Shown: positions 16,078 to 24,379, numbered from the stretch's first letter. The stretch: 49,295 nt of DNA from an uncultured Collinsella sp. (GCA_900541015.1 UQIB01000021.1:1-49295); one strand, 5' to 3'. Numbers and translations are program-made. Notes: generated by a model not told the origin, from the letters alone.

Positions 16078-17260
16078 CGAGAAGCGCCTCCACTCCGGGC
16101 AGGGCCTTACCCTCGACGAGCTCCATGGAAGCGCCACCACCGGTGGAGATCCAGCTCATCTTGTCGGCCAGGTTGAACTTGTTGACAGCTGCGACAGAGT
16201 CGCCACCGCCGATGATCGAGGTGCAGTCGGCCTCGGCGACAGCCTCGGCGATAGCCTGGGTGCCGTGAGCGAAATTGTCGAACTCGAAGACGCCCATGGG
16301 GCCATTCCAGAACACGGTCTTAGCGCCCTTGACGGCCTCGGCGTAGAGCTCCTCGGTCTTGGGGCCGATGTCCATGCCCTCACGGTCGTCGGGGATAGCG
16401 TCGGAAGCGACAACCTCGGGGACAGCGTCCTCGCCAAAGTGATCGGCAACGCGGTTGTCGATGGGGAGCAGAATCTTGACGCCCTTCTCCTCGGCCTTCT
16501 TGAGCATCTCGCCGGCGCGCTCGACCCAGTCCTCTTCCTTGAGGGACTGACCAACGGACAGGCCCTGAGCCAGGAAGAAGGTGTAGGCCATGCCGCCACC
16601 GATGATCAGGGTGTCAGCGGAGTCGATGAGGTGATCGAGAACACCGATCTTGGAGGAAACCTTGGAACCGCCGACGATAGCGACGAAGGGGCGCTCGGGC
16701 TCGGCGAAGATGCCGGTCAGCGTGTCGACCTCCTTCTCGAGCAGGAAGCCAGCGACGGCAGGCAGGTAAGCGGCGGGGCCCACGACGGAACCCTGGGCGC
16801 GGTGAGCGGTGCCGAAGGCATCGAGAACGAAGACGTCACCATAGGAAGCGAGCTTCTTGGCGATCTCGGGATCGTTCTTCTTCTCGCGCTTGTCGAAGCG
16901 GACGTTCTCGAGAACGAGAACCTTGCCCGGCTCGACGGCAGCGACAGCCTCGGCAGCCTTCTCGCCGTAAGTGTCGGCGACAAAGGCAACGTCGAGACCA
17001 GAGAGCTCAGCGAGCTTCTTGGCGACAGGCTCAAGGGAGAGCTCAGGCTGGAAGCCGGTACCCTCGGGGCGGCCGAGGTGGCTCATGAGGATGACGCGAG
17101 CGTTGTGCTCAACGAGGTAGTTGATGGTGGGCAGGGCAGCCTTGATACGGGTGGTGTCGCCAACGACGCCATCCTTGATAGGCACGTTAAAGTCAACGCG
17201 GACGAGAACGCGCTTGCCGTCGACATCGATGTCGCGGACGGTCTTCTTGGTAAAGGCCAT
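16070..17260 (-). CDS. pgk: phosphoglycerate kinase
   Basis: A 396-residue two-domain enzyme that makes ATP from 1,3-bisphosphoglycerate. The N-terminal domain carries RVDFNVPIKDG and HLGRPEG for the triose; the C-terminal domain carries GGSKVSSKIGVLD, the nucleotide segment FWNGPMGVFE and the C-terminal STGGGASME loop. Start ATG 17258-17260 is preceded by AAAGG ten bases upstream. It follows gap after 140 bases that include an apparently complete terminator, so part of its transcription must be read-through or come from a local promoter. The stop overlaps tpiA. Confidence 0.95.
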   Translation of the reverse strand: MAFTKKTVRDIDVDGKRVLVRVDFNVPIKDGVVGDTTRIKAALPTINYLVEHNARVILMSHLGRPEGTGFQPELSLEPVAKKLAELSGLDVAFVADTYGEKAAEAVAAVEPGKVLVLENVRFDKREKKNDPEIAKKLASYGDVFVLDAFGTAHRAQGSVVGPAAYLPAVAGFLLEKEVDTLTGIFAEPERPFVAIVGGSKVSSKIGVLDHLIDSADTLIIGGGMAYTFFLAQGLSVGQSLKEEDWVERAGEMLKKAEEKGVKILLPIDNRVADHFGEDAVPEVVASDAIPDDREGMDIGPKTEELYAEAVKGAKTVFWNGPMGVFEFDNFAHGTQAIAEAVAEADCTSIIGGGDSVAAVNKFNLADKMSWISTGGGASMELVEGKALPGVEALLDA

Positions 17261-17283
17261 GTTTGCTTCTACCTTTCGTACGT

Positions 17284-17306
17284 GTCTGCCTCCCATTACG
17301 GCAGAC
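17284..17306 (-). other. small hairpin in the pgk leader
   Basis: Perfect 7-bp stem GTCTGCC / GGCAGAC with a 9-base loop. It lies between the gap terminator and the pgk ribosome site, 24 bases before the ATG. A possible 5' stabiliser or leftover of mRNA processing; no T run. Confidence 0.45.
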
Positions 17307-17319
17307 GATTTCTTATAAA

Positions 17320-17363
17320 AAGGGCGCGACCCTAGGGTGTAAGCCCTATGAGGCCGCGCCCTT
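17320..17363 (-). terminator. terminator between gap and pgk
   Basis: Outer stem AAGGGCGCG / CGCGCCCTT encloses an inner pair CCTAGGG / CCCTAT(G). The minus strand continues TTTTTATAAG. It lies 37 bases past gap and would make gap the most abundant message of the cluster. Confidence 0.8.
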
Positions 17364-17400
17364 CTTTAGACGCTCAACGAGCTATTCGCTAAAAGCTAAA

Positions 17401-18426
17401 TTAAGCAACGAACTTCTCGAAGTACTTGATGGTGCGGACCATCTGAGAGGTGTAGGAGTTCTCGTTGTCGTACCAAGAGGTGACCTGAACGAGGGTCTGG
17501 CCGTTGCCGAGGTCAGAGCACATGGTCTGAGTGGCGTCGAAGATGGAGCCGTGGGTCTCGCCGACGATGTCGCGGGAGACGATCTGGTCCTCGTTGTAGG
17601 CGAAGGTATCGGGGATGGTCTCGGCGTAGGCCTTCATGGCAGCGTTGACCTCGTCGACGGTGACCTTCTTGTCAACGACGGCGTAGAGGTTGGTCAGCGA
17701 GCCGGTCGGCGTCGGGACGCGCTGGGCGGCACCGATGAGCTTGCCGTTGAGCTCGGGGAGAACCAGGCCGATGGCCTTGGCAGCGCCCGTGGTGTTCGGG
17801 ACGATGTTCTCGGAGCAGGCGCGGGAGCGACGGAAGTTGCCCTTGCGCTGCGGGCCGTCGAGCGGCATCTGGTCGCCGGTGAAGGCGTGGATGGTGGTCA
17901 TGATGCCGGACACGATGGGAGCGAAGTCGTTCAGACCCTTGGCCATCGGGGCGAGGCAGTTGGTGGTGCAGGAAGCAGCGGAGATGATGTTGTCCTCAGC
18001 GGTCAGCGTCTCATGGTTGACGTTGTACACGATGGTGGGCAGATCGCTGCCGGCCGGAGCGGAGATGACGACCTTCTTGGCGCCAGCGTTGATGTGGGCC
18101 TGAGCCTTAGCCTTGCTGGTGTAGAAGCCGGTGCACTCGAGAACGACGTCGACGTCGAGGTCGCCCCAAGGCAGGTTGTTGGCGTCGGCCTCCTTATAGA
18201 TCTTGATCTCCTTGCCGTCAACGGTGATGGAATCCTCGCCAGCAACGACCTCGTGATCGCGAGCGTAGTTGCCCTGCGTGGAGTCGTACTTCAGCAGGTA
18301 AGCGAGCATATCGGGAGAGGTGAGGTCGTTGATAGCGACGATCTCGGAGCCCTCATGACCGAACATCTGACGGAAAGCCAGACGACCGATGCGACCGAAG
18401 CCGTTAATAGCAACCTTTACTGCCAT
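17401..18426 (-). CDS. gap: glyceraldehyde-3-phosphate dehydrogenase
   Basis: A 341-residue NAD-dependent enzyme. The Rossmann motif is INGFGRIGRLAFR; the catalytic Cys is in SAASCTTNCLAPMAK near residue 157; the His partner follows near residue 184 (TTIHAFTGDQ); SWYDNENSYTSQM is near the C-terminus. Start ATG 18424-18426 has GGAG six bases upstream; an open frame reaches 34 residues further but lacks a ribosome site. It opens the glycolytic cluster, directly after whiA, and has its own promoter and a LacI/cre-like operator. Confidence 0.95.
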   Translation of the reverse strand: MAVKVAINGFGRIGRLAFRQMFGHEGSEIVAINDLTSPDMLAYLLKYDSTQGNYARDHEVVAGEDSITVDGKEIKIYKEADANNLPWGDLDVDVVLECTGFYTSKAKAQAHINAGAKKVVISAPAGSDLPTIVYNVNHETLTAEDNIISAASCTTNCLAPMAKGLNDFAPIVSGIMTTIHAFTGDQMPLDGPQRKGNFRRSRACSENIVPNTTGAAKAIGLVLPELNGKLIGAAQRVPTPTGSLTNLYAVVDKKVTVDEVNAAMKAYAETIPDTFAYNEDQIVSRDIVGETHGSIFDATQTMCSDLGNGQTLVQVTSWYDNENSYTSQMVRTIKYFEKFVA

Positions 18427-18560
18427 TGTGTCTCCTTTCGTAAGGCCCCCGCGAGCTACAGCGCCCGCCGTTGAGGCCCACAAACTAACCACTCGCCTAA
18501 TATACCTTTTTTTTGACTTGAATTTCACGAGAATGCTCGAAATTGAAAATCAAATTTACG

Positions 18561-18610
18561 TTAAAACGTTTTAAAGAATAAAATAGCAGCTAAATCCGTA
18601 TATAAGTCAA
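18561..18610 (-). promoter_or_regulatory. gap promoter with LacI/cre-like operator
   Basis: Minus-strand -35 TTGACT (18605-18610) and -10 TATTTT (18580-18585) are 19 bases apart. The perfect palindrome TTAAAACGTTTTAA (18561-18574) begins about where transcription should start. AAAACGTTTT is the core recognised by many LacI/CcpA-family regulators. The long leader (~130 bases) is A/T-rich and then GC-rich; I see no named riboswitch. Confidence 0.55.
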
Positions 18611-18619
18611 TACTTCAAA

Positions 18620-19549
18620 CTACTTGTTTGCTTCAATGAGCTTTTCAAGCCTCAAAACGCGATGGTACAGGGCAGACTTCGACAAGGGAGGGTCAGCCAT
18701 CTCCCCCAAATCACGCAGCGACAGATCGGGATAGCGCTCGCGCAGGTCGCAAAAGACTGCCAAGGCGTCCGGAAGCGTGTCGCGCAAACCCCGCTGTTCG
18801 AGCTCATCGATCAACGCAAGCTGATGCTGGGCGGCACCCGCACTTCTGGTCTGATTGGCCAGTTCGGCATTCACGCGACGGTTTACGTCGTTCTTAACCA
18901 ATTTGACCGCGCGCGCTTCCTCGATCTCGGCAACGCTGCGCTTGGCGCCGACCAGCTTTAGGAGCTGCTCGATCTCCTCGGCGCTCTTAATGTAGACAGC
19001 AAAGGATCCGCGCCGCGCGTTAACGCGCGCATGGACTCCAATCTGCTCCAATAGATCGCAAAGTCCCCGGGCATATTGCTCGCCCTGCACCGCAATCTCC
19101 AAATGAAAATCGCCGCGTGGATCGGCCACGAAACCGCCGGCGATGAGCGCGCCGCGGATGTAGGCAAGCCTGCAGCAGGGACGGGCAACGATGTGCCGGG
19201 GAACACCAGCGACGAGCCCTCCCCTGCGGTCTAGAATGCCCAGCAGCACCAGAGCCTTGTCCAGGTCGGGTTGATCGGGCAGGGTAATGAGATAGTTACG
19301 GACCTTATGCAAGACCGATTTACGAACGGTGAATTCCGTTTTGAGCTTAAGGATGCGATGCGTCAGCGTGATCATCGTGCGCGCGACGGCACCCGTCTCG
19401 GTCGCGACCGTCAAACGATACCGCCCGGAGCCGGCCAGCGAAAGTGTACCGCTCACACGCGTCAGGGCGGCAAGCGTCGACAAATCGCAGTATTCACATT
19501 CGGGTTCGCAGCGCGCGAGCTCGTCACGCACCTCGGCGGTAAACGACAT
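18620..19549 (-). CDS. whiA: WhiA family DNA-binding protein
   Basis: A 309-residue regulator of sporulation/cell division in actinobacteria and Firmicutes. The N-terminus is MSFTAEVRDELARC, a short Cys-containing arm (CEPECEYC) follows, then two degenerate LAGLIDADG-type repeats (CCRLAYIRGALIAGGFVADP), a basic segment with NDVNRRVNAELANQ, and a C-terminal helix-turn-helix SLRDLGEMADPPLSKSALYHRVLRL. The start follows rapZ by 6 bases, so the two are co-transcribed. In relatives yvcK lies between rapZ and whiA; here it is absent. Confidence 0.93.
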   Translation of the reverse strand: MSFTAEVRDELARCEPECEYCDLSTLAALTRVSGTLSLAGSGRYRLTVATETGAVARTMITLTHRILKLKTEFTVRKSVLHKVRNYLITLPDQPDLDKALVLLGILDRRGGLVAGVPRHIVARPCCRLAYIRGALIAGGFVADPRGDFHLEIAVQGEQYARGLCDLLEQIGVHARVNARRGSFAVYIKSAEEIEQLLKLVGAKRSVAEIEEARAVKLVKNDVNRRVNAELANQTRSAGAAQHQLALIDELEQRGLRDTLPDALAVFCDLRERYPDLSLRDLGEMADPPLSKSALYHRVLRLEKLIEANK

Positions 19550-19555
19550 GCAGAC

Positions 19556-20476
19556 CTATGCTTTCGTGTTGGCGCGCGACAGGTCGCGATGGGAAATGCT
19601 CACGTGATATTGGGCGCCTTCCAAATAACGTGCCGTGGCCTCGGCGATGGCAACGCTGCGGTGTTGACCGCCCGTGCAGCCGATGGCAATAGAAAGCTGT
19701 GGCTTGCCCTCCGCGATATAGCCGGGCATGACCGTATCGAGCAGCTGCGTCCAGGCCTTCCAGAACTCCTGGGTCTTGGGATGGTCCAGAACAAAGTCAG
19801 AGACTTTCTTATCGAGACCGGTCATGGTGCGCATCTCGGGATCGTAGAACGGATTGGGCAGGAAGCGAACGTCGATCATAATGTCCGCCTCGACGGGCAT
19901 GCCGTGCTTAAAGCCAAACGAGAACACGTGAACGTCCATGAGCTGCTGGTCGGACAGCTCGGAGAACGCCATGCGCAATTTGTTGCGCAGGGCAGAGGTG
20001 CGCAGACGGCTCGTGTCGATGATCATATCGGCTCGATCGCGCACACCCTGCAGCTGCAGGCGCTCGCGCTGAATCGCATCGGCCGTAGTCTCCCCCGGCT
20101 TGGCAATGGGGTGGCGGCGGCGGTTTTCGCTATAACGACGGATCAGCACCTCGTCAGAGGCCTCGAGAAACACGATGTCACAGCTCATCTCGCGCTCCTC
20201 GAGCGCGGCAACGGCATCGAGCAGCTCATCGAACAAGCCCTGGCTGCGCAGGTCGCAGGTGACGGCAAGATGCCTGCCCACGCCCGTATTGATGCCGACG
20301 AGTTCGGCAAGCTGGGCGATCAGACGCGGAGGCAAGTTGTCGATGCAAAAATAGCCCATGTCCTCGAACACATGCATGGCCTGCGTTCGGCCCGATCCGG
20401 ACATTCCGGTGATGATGACGATATCGGGGATGCGTTCCGAGCGCTCCGCCGCATCCATGGCATCTCCCTTTTGCAT
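19556..20476 (-). CDS. rapZ: RapZ/YvcJ family nucleotide-binding protein
   Basis: A 306-residue P-loop protein. Walker A is GMSGSGRT (residues 24-31); CIDNLPP follows; the C-terminal half has SFGFKHGMP and GCTGGQHRSV, the putative ligand pocket. In Escherichia coli RapZ senses glucosamine-6-phosphate and guides RNase E decay of GlmZ; in Gram-positives the role is less clear. A GlcNAc-6-P producing nan operon lies directly upstream. Two starts are plausible: ATG 20474-20476 with AGGAGG five bases upstream, and ATG 20456-20458 with AAAAGGGAG upstream; I took the first. Confidence 0.9.
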   Translation of the reverse strand: MQKGDAMDAAERSERIPDIVIITGMSGSGRTQAMHVFEDMGYFCIDNLPPRLIAQLAELVGINTGVGRHLAVTCDLRSQGLFDELLDAVAALEEREMSCDIVFLEASDEVLIRRYSENRRRHPIAKPGETTADAIQRERLQLQGVRDRADMIIDTSRLRTSALRNKLRMAFSELSDQQLMDVHVFSFGFKHGMPVEADIMIDVRFLPNPFYDPEMRTMTGLDKKVSDFVLDHPKTQEFWKAWTQLLDTVMPGYIAEGKPQLSIAIGCTGGQHRSVAIAEATARYLEGAQYHVSISHRDLSRANTKA

Positions 20477-20494
20477 GTGTGCCTCCTAAAACAA

Positions 20495-20523
20495 GCGCGG
20501 GACCCGGCCAGCGGATCCCGCGC
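20495..20523 (-). terminator. nan operon terminator
   Basis: Stem GCGCGGGA / TCCCGCGC with a 13-base loop. The minus strand continues TTGTTTT. It is 52 bases past nanE and just before the rapZ ribosome site, so it separates the sialic acid operon from rapZ-whiA. Confidence 0.85.
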
Positions 20524-20574
20524 GATCAATTGCCTTTATTGAGTATACCGCCCCAAGCGGATACGAGGCCTGTC

Positions 20575-21261
20575 TTACGCCTCAAGCGCAGCCTTGAACC
20601 AACTTGTAATACTCGTGGGGTGCGTGATGGCGGTGCCGACGACAACGGCCCAGGCGCCCGCATCAATCGCGGCGCGGGCCTCCTCGGGCGTGTGCACGCG
20701 GCCCTCGCAGATGATGGGAAGACCGGGGAATTCCTCGGTCGCCTGACGCAGAAGCGGCAGATCAGGGCCATCGGCCATGGTGCAGTCGATAGCGGCAACA
20801 CCATGAGAAAGCGTGGTGGACACCAGGTCGAAGCCCATGTCGACAGCACGACGAATATCCTCGATGGTGGCACAATCCGCCATCAGGAGCACACCCTCCT
20901 CGTGCAGCGGGCGGAAGGTATCCTCGACCGTTTTGCCATCGGGGCGCGGACGATCGGTGGCGTCGATCGCCACGATATCGGCACCGGCAGCAACGCAGGC
21001 GCGAGCGTGACGCAGCGTCGGCGTGATGTAAACGCCCTCGTGCCCATCCTTCCACAGGCCGATGACGGGAACCTCGCAGCGACCCTTAATGGCGGCAATG
21101 TCGGCAAGGCCCTGGCAGCGAATGGCGGCAGCGCCGCCGAGCTCGCAAGCGCGAGACATTTGAGCCATGGTCTCGGGCGTGCGAAGCGGCTCGCCCATAT
21201 ACGCCTGAACGCTCACGACGAGCTTGCCCTTCAGGGATTGAATCAAAGGATCGACGGTCAT
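20575..21261 (-). CDS. nanE: N-acetylmannosamine-6-phosphate 2-epimerase
   Basis: A 228-residue TIM barrel converting ManNAc-6-P to GlcNAc-6-P. Family marks: SVQAYMGEPL at the start, the substrate segment IRCQGLADI, GLWKDGHEGVYITPT with the catalytic Lys region, AGADIVAIDATDRPRP, MADCATIEDI, GFDLVSTTLSHG and VHTPEEARAAIDAGAWAVVVGTAIT. Start ATG 21259-21261 follows AAAGG; a longer frame upstream lies in the palindrome spacer. It is the last gene of the nan operon, before a terminator. Confidence 0.92.
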   Translation of the reverse strand: MTVDPLIQSLKGKLVVSVQAYMGEPLRTPETMAQMSRACELGGAAAIRCQGLADIAAIKGRCEVPVIGLWKDGHEGVYITPTLRHARACVAAGADIVAIDATDRPRPDGKTVEDTFRPLHEEGVLLMADCATIEDIRRAVDMGFDLVSTTLSHGVAAIDCTMADGPDLPLLRQATEEFPGLPIICEGRVHTPEEARAAIDAGAWAVVVGTAITHPTSITSWFKAALEA

Positions 21262-21286
21262 GTTCGACTCAACCTTTCTCAAAACA

Positions 21287-21384
21287 GCCTTCTGAGACAC
21301 CGCACCTTGACGTTCAAACCGTCGCTCGCGTACCGAAGTACGCTTCGCTCCTCTTTCACGTCAATCTGCGGCACCTCAGAAGGC
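21287..21384. repeat. long structured palindrome, family 1, copy B
   Basis: A 98-bp palindrome in the transcribed spacer between the ROK kinase gene and nanE. Read on the minus strand, stem GCCTTCTGAG / CTCAGAAGGC, loop GTG / TGT, stem CCGCA / TGCGG, a two-base loop, stem TTGACGT / ACGTCAA, then a symmetrical 14-base unpaired pair (GAAAGAGGAGCGAA and GAGCGACGGTTTGA), then GCGTAC-TTCG-GTACGC. The 14-base pair and apex match copy A at 2664-2767 while the stems do not. Confidence 0.85.
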
Positions 21385-21401
21385 GCACTTGGTAGTTATG
21401 T

Positions 21402-22367
21402 TTACTTCAACGATGCAAGAAGGTGTTCGGCGGCACCGATGAGCGGAGCATCGCCCTCCAGAGAACCGATGAGGATCGGCGTGTCCTGAAGCGGATCGAG
21501 CGCCTGGCTGGCATAGCCCTCGTGCACCGAATCCTTCCACGTCTGCGAACGCCAATCGGGACCTTGGTGAATCACGCCACCCGAAAGCACGATGACCTCA
21601 GGGTCCAGGATGTTAGCGAGCGAGCCCAAGCTGGCACCCAGCGCAAAGCCGGCGTCATGGATGACCTCGGTCGCCTTTGCGTCGCCCGCACGGCACAGAT
21701 CGTTCACATCGCGACCGACCGAAGGACGGCTGGGGTCGACGCGACCAAAGCGCTCATCGTACATACGACCAATGGAAGTGCCCGAAGCAACCGACTCCAG
21801 ATGGCCGGAACGCCCGCAGGCGCAGGGAATGCCGGCGGCAGCCGAGCACTCGATGTGGCCCATATGACCGGCAGCACCATGGAAGCCCTGCATCACGCGG
21901 CCGTTCTCGACATATGCGCCGCCGATGCCCGTACCGATGCCAAGACACAAGACGGAGAACTTGCCCTTGCCGACGCCCCAGTGGGCCTCGCCCAGAGCAT
22001 GAGCCTGCACGTCGCCTACAACGGCAACGGGAAGACCGAGGTCCTCGCGCAGACGCGGCCCCAACTGGACGCCGGACCAGCCGGGCATGATCTCGTTGGC
22101 ATACGCGATGGCGCCCGTCTTGGGATCGACGACGCCGGCGGCACCAATGCCGACGCCAAGGACCTCGACATCGGGATTCGCCTCGAGAGCAGCCTTGATG
22201 GACGCTTCGATACGCTGGAAGACGGCCTCGCCGCCCTCTTGAGCCTCGGTGGGAACCTCGGCCTCAAAAACGGGATGGGGCACACTGCCGTCAGCCGGGT
22301 ACTCCATGATGGCAGTCGCGATCTTAGTTCCGCCGATATCGACAGAGCAGACGTACTTGTTCTCCAT
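21402..22367 (-). CDS. nanK: ROK family sugar kinase, probable N-acetylmannosamine kinase
   Basis: A 321-residue cytoplasmic kinase of the ROK family. The phosphate loop is VDIGGTKIATAI, the second ATP motif GIGTGIGGAYV, the substrate motif GHMGHIEC with the general ROK Glu-His pair. The zinc motif reads CACGRSGHLES: the usual third Cys (CxCGxxGC) is His here. The catalytic Asp lies in VVGDVQAHALGE. Family members phosphorylate glucose, GlcNAc or ManNAc; the position between nanA and nanE points to ManNAc. Long structured palindromes flank it on both sides within the operon. Confidence 0.82.
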   Translation of the reverse strand: MENKYVCSVDIGGTKIATAIMEYPADGSVPHPVFEAEVPTEAQEGGEAVFQRIEASIKAALEANPDVEVLGVGIGAAGVVDPKTGAIAYANEIMPGWSGVQLGPRLREDLGLPVAVVGDVQAHALGEAHWGVGKGKFSVLCLGIGTGIGGAYVENGRVMQGFHGAAGHMGHIECSAAAGIPCACGRSGHLESVASGTSIGRMYDERFGRVDPSRPSVGRDVNDLCRAGDAKATEVIHDAGFALGASLGSLANILDPEVIVLSGGVIHQGPDWRSQTWKDSVHEGYASQALDPLQDTPILIGSLEGDAPLIGAAEHLLASLK

Positions 22368-22434
22368 GTCGCTCTCCTTAGGAGATAAAAAACAACTACA
22401 GGAAATGAAGGCTGCGTTATCGCCGCAGCTTGGT

Positions 22435-22540
22435 AAAGGTTTCCCGGGTGCCCGAGGTTGGGGTGAAAGCGGTCGGGCGTTGACCTAATGGGGCACGCTC
22501 GACCGCTTGAGCCCCAAGATCGGGTGCCCGGGAAAGCTTT
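22435..22540. repeat. long structured palindrome, family 1, copy C
   Basis: Arms 22435-22475 and 22500-22540 pair over 41 positions with only four small internal loops; the 24-base apex contains GCGT / ACGC. The left arm has GGGTGCCCGAGGTTGGGG then TGAAA; the right arm has TTGAG and CCCCAAGA. These fixed parts match copies A and B, with different stems. The element lies between nanA and the kinase gene in the nan transcript. Its right arm reaches into the nanA stop codon. Confidence 0.85.
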
Positions 22541-23459
22541 ACAGGAGACCGTTGTCCTGGAGGACCTTCTTAATCGCCTCGACGTTCTCGCCGGTCATGG
22601 CCTTCACCGGGCGCGGCATGGTCGGGCTGTCGAAGATACCCATGAGGTTCATAGCGGTCTTGAAGGCGCCGACGCCACCGGCATAACCCTGGACGCCCGA
22701 GGTGACATCCCAGATGTGCGAAATCTCATTGAGGCGATCCTGCTCGGCCTTGACGGTAGCCCAGTCACCAGCCTGAGCGGCCTTCCACTGACGCACGTAG
22801 CCCTCGGGCTCAACGTTGGCGAGACCCGGAACGGAACCGTCGGCGCCACCGAGGTAGGCGCCGTCGACAACAACCTCGTGACCGGTGAGGATGCTCATCG
22901 GATGGCCGTTCTTCTCGTTCTCCTGAACGAGGTAGCGGAACGAGATGTCATCACCCGAGGAATCCTTGACGCCGGCCAGAACGCCCTCGGCGCCGAGCTT
23001 GGCAAGGAGCTTCCAAGGGAGCTTGGTATGAACGCAGACGGGAATGTCATAGGCAAAGATGGGCAGGTCGAGCTCCTCGTGCAGGATGCGGAAGTGCTCC
23101 TCGACCTCGGTCATGCCCTGCAGGGCATAGAACGGGCAGGTGGCGACGAGGGCATCGGCGCCCAGCTCCTGAGCGACCTTACCGTGCTCGATCATGCGCT
23201 CGGTCTCGGTGTCGATGATGCCGACCAGAACAGGCACACGGTGGTCGACGATACGGACGGCCTCGGCGATGATCTGACGGCGACGCTCGTCGGTGGAGAA
23301 GACGACCTCGCCCGAGGAGCCCAGGAAGAACAAGCCATCGACGCCGGCATCGATCATGCGGTTGATGCTGCGCTCAAAGGAGGCAACATCGAGCTGGTGG
23401 TCTTCGGTATCGGGAACAACGACGGGAGGGATAACGCCGGTGAATTTCTGAGTTGCCAC
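22539..23459 (-). CDS. nanA: N-acetylneuraminate lyase (DapA/NanA family)
   Basis: A 306-residue TIM-barrel aldolase that splits sialic acid into ManNAc and pyruvate through a Schiff base. GSSGE (residues 47-51) replaces the common GSTGE, Tyr137 is in IFAYDIPV and the Schiff-base Lys165 in LAGVKDSSGD; these positions equal the numbering of the E. coli lyase. I chose GTG 23457-23459 because AAGGAG lies seven bases upstream and the length then fits; the frame is open 28 residues further. DapA relatives with other keto-acid substrates cannot be excluded, but NanE and a ROK kinase follow at once. Confidence 0.85.
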   Translation of the reverse strand: MATQKFTGVIPPVVVPDTEDHQLDVASFERSINRMIDAGVDGLFFLGSSGEVVFSTDERRRQIIAEAVRIVDHRVPVLVGIIDTETERMIEHGKVAQELGADALVATCPFYALQGMTEVEEHFRILHEELDLPIFAYDIPVCVHTKLPWKLLAKLGAEGVLAGVKDSSGDDISFRYLVQENEKNGHPMSILTGHEVVVDGAYLGGADGSVPGLANVEPEGYVRQWKAAQAGDWATVKAEQDRLNEISHIWDVTSGVQGYAGGVGAFKTAMNLMGIFDSPTMPRPVKAMTGENVEAIKKVLQDNGLL

Positions 23460-23527
23460 AAGAATCTCCTTAGTTGTCTGGCGGGCAGCCCTATGCCGCC
23501 CACTCTTGTTGGCAGTGTCCAGGCCGT

Positions 23528-24379
23528 CTAGGCCAAAGAACACGGGTAGAACGTTTGGTTAAAGAAGTCGACGACTTCGTTTTCGAACGCATTGATGCGC
23601 TCGTGAGCGTATTTGGCATAGATGATATGCCTCCGGTCACACTCAAGACCGTTGAATACGGCAAACTGATCCTTGGGATCGCTCACGGTATCCATAAGCG
23701 ATGTGCCCATGAGCACCGATCCGCGCACCCGAGACGACAGCGCCTCGAGGCCGTCAGGAAGCGGATTGGCAACCGCCGTGCAGGCGAGGCCCCGCTCGTC
23801 CAGAGCAGAAACCGCCAGCGCGATTCCGCCGCCAAGACCCTCACCCCATGCAAAGATGCGGTCGGGGTCCATGCCATCAAGATTGCGCGCCACCTTCGCC
23901 AGCGCGCAACCCCAACGGACGCGCTCGACAAAAGCGGGCGAAGAAATCCCCCTCTGCAGGTCGTCCGCACCAGCAACATCGTCATCCAGTGCAAGCACGG
24001 CATACCCCATGGCGGCAAATCTCGTCATGTGATGCCAGCCGCGCACAGGCCGATCGATGTCGTGGAACATCAGGCACAGCGGCACGCGCTCAGATACTCG
24101 GGCACGACCGACAGGCTCGATCAAACGAGCGTGAATCGCATCGTCACCGAGCTCAAAGGAGACCTCCGAGTAACGGGCGCAGGGGTTAACAAAGTCAATC
24201 GCCGTAATGGCCGGGCCTTGAATCTCAAGATTCGAAGCGCATGTCTCTAAATCAGAAACATCTGCTTGGACATCACCGCGCCAGTCTCGATATTCTGCGA
24301 GCCTTGACGAAACCGTTCCAGGAATTCCCACGAGCCCGGGGACAATCAGCTCATTGACATTGCTCTCGCACTTAGACAT
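23528..24379 (-). CDS. AXE1-like esterase homologue lacking the nucleophile Ser
   Basis: A 283-residue alpha/beta-hydrolase of the acetyl xylan esterase/cephalosporin deacetylase type and a paralogue of the next gene upstream. The nucleophile elbow is WGEGLGGG: residue 181 is Gly where the active paralogue has Ser (NGASQGGG). The catalytic Asp (GTSLMDTV) and His (KYAHERI) positions are kept. About 45 residues between the elbow and the Asp, which carry YPFLSDFRLVWDLD in the paralogue, are also gone, and DCPGQGG is replaced by DDDVAG. Shared ends (QFAVFNGL against QFAVYNNL) prove the kinship. Its ATG overlaps the upstream stop by 8 bases. Probably not a catalyst by itself; a structural or regulatory partner, or decaying. 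Confidence 0.75.
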   Translation of the reverse strand: MSKCESNVNELIVPGLVGIPGTVSSRLAEYRDWRGDVQADVSDLETCASNLEIQGPAITAIDFVNPCARYSEVSFELGDDAIHARLIEPVGRARVSERVPLCLMFHDIDRPVRGWHHMTRFAAMGYAVLALDDDVAGADDLQRGISSPAFVERVRWGCALAKVARNLDGMDPDRIFAWGEGLGGGIALAVSALDERGLACTAVANPLPDGLEALSSRVRGSVLMGTSLMDTVSDPKDQFAVFNGLECDRRHIIYAKYAHERINAFENEVVDFFNQTFYPCSLA

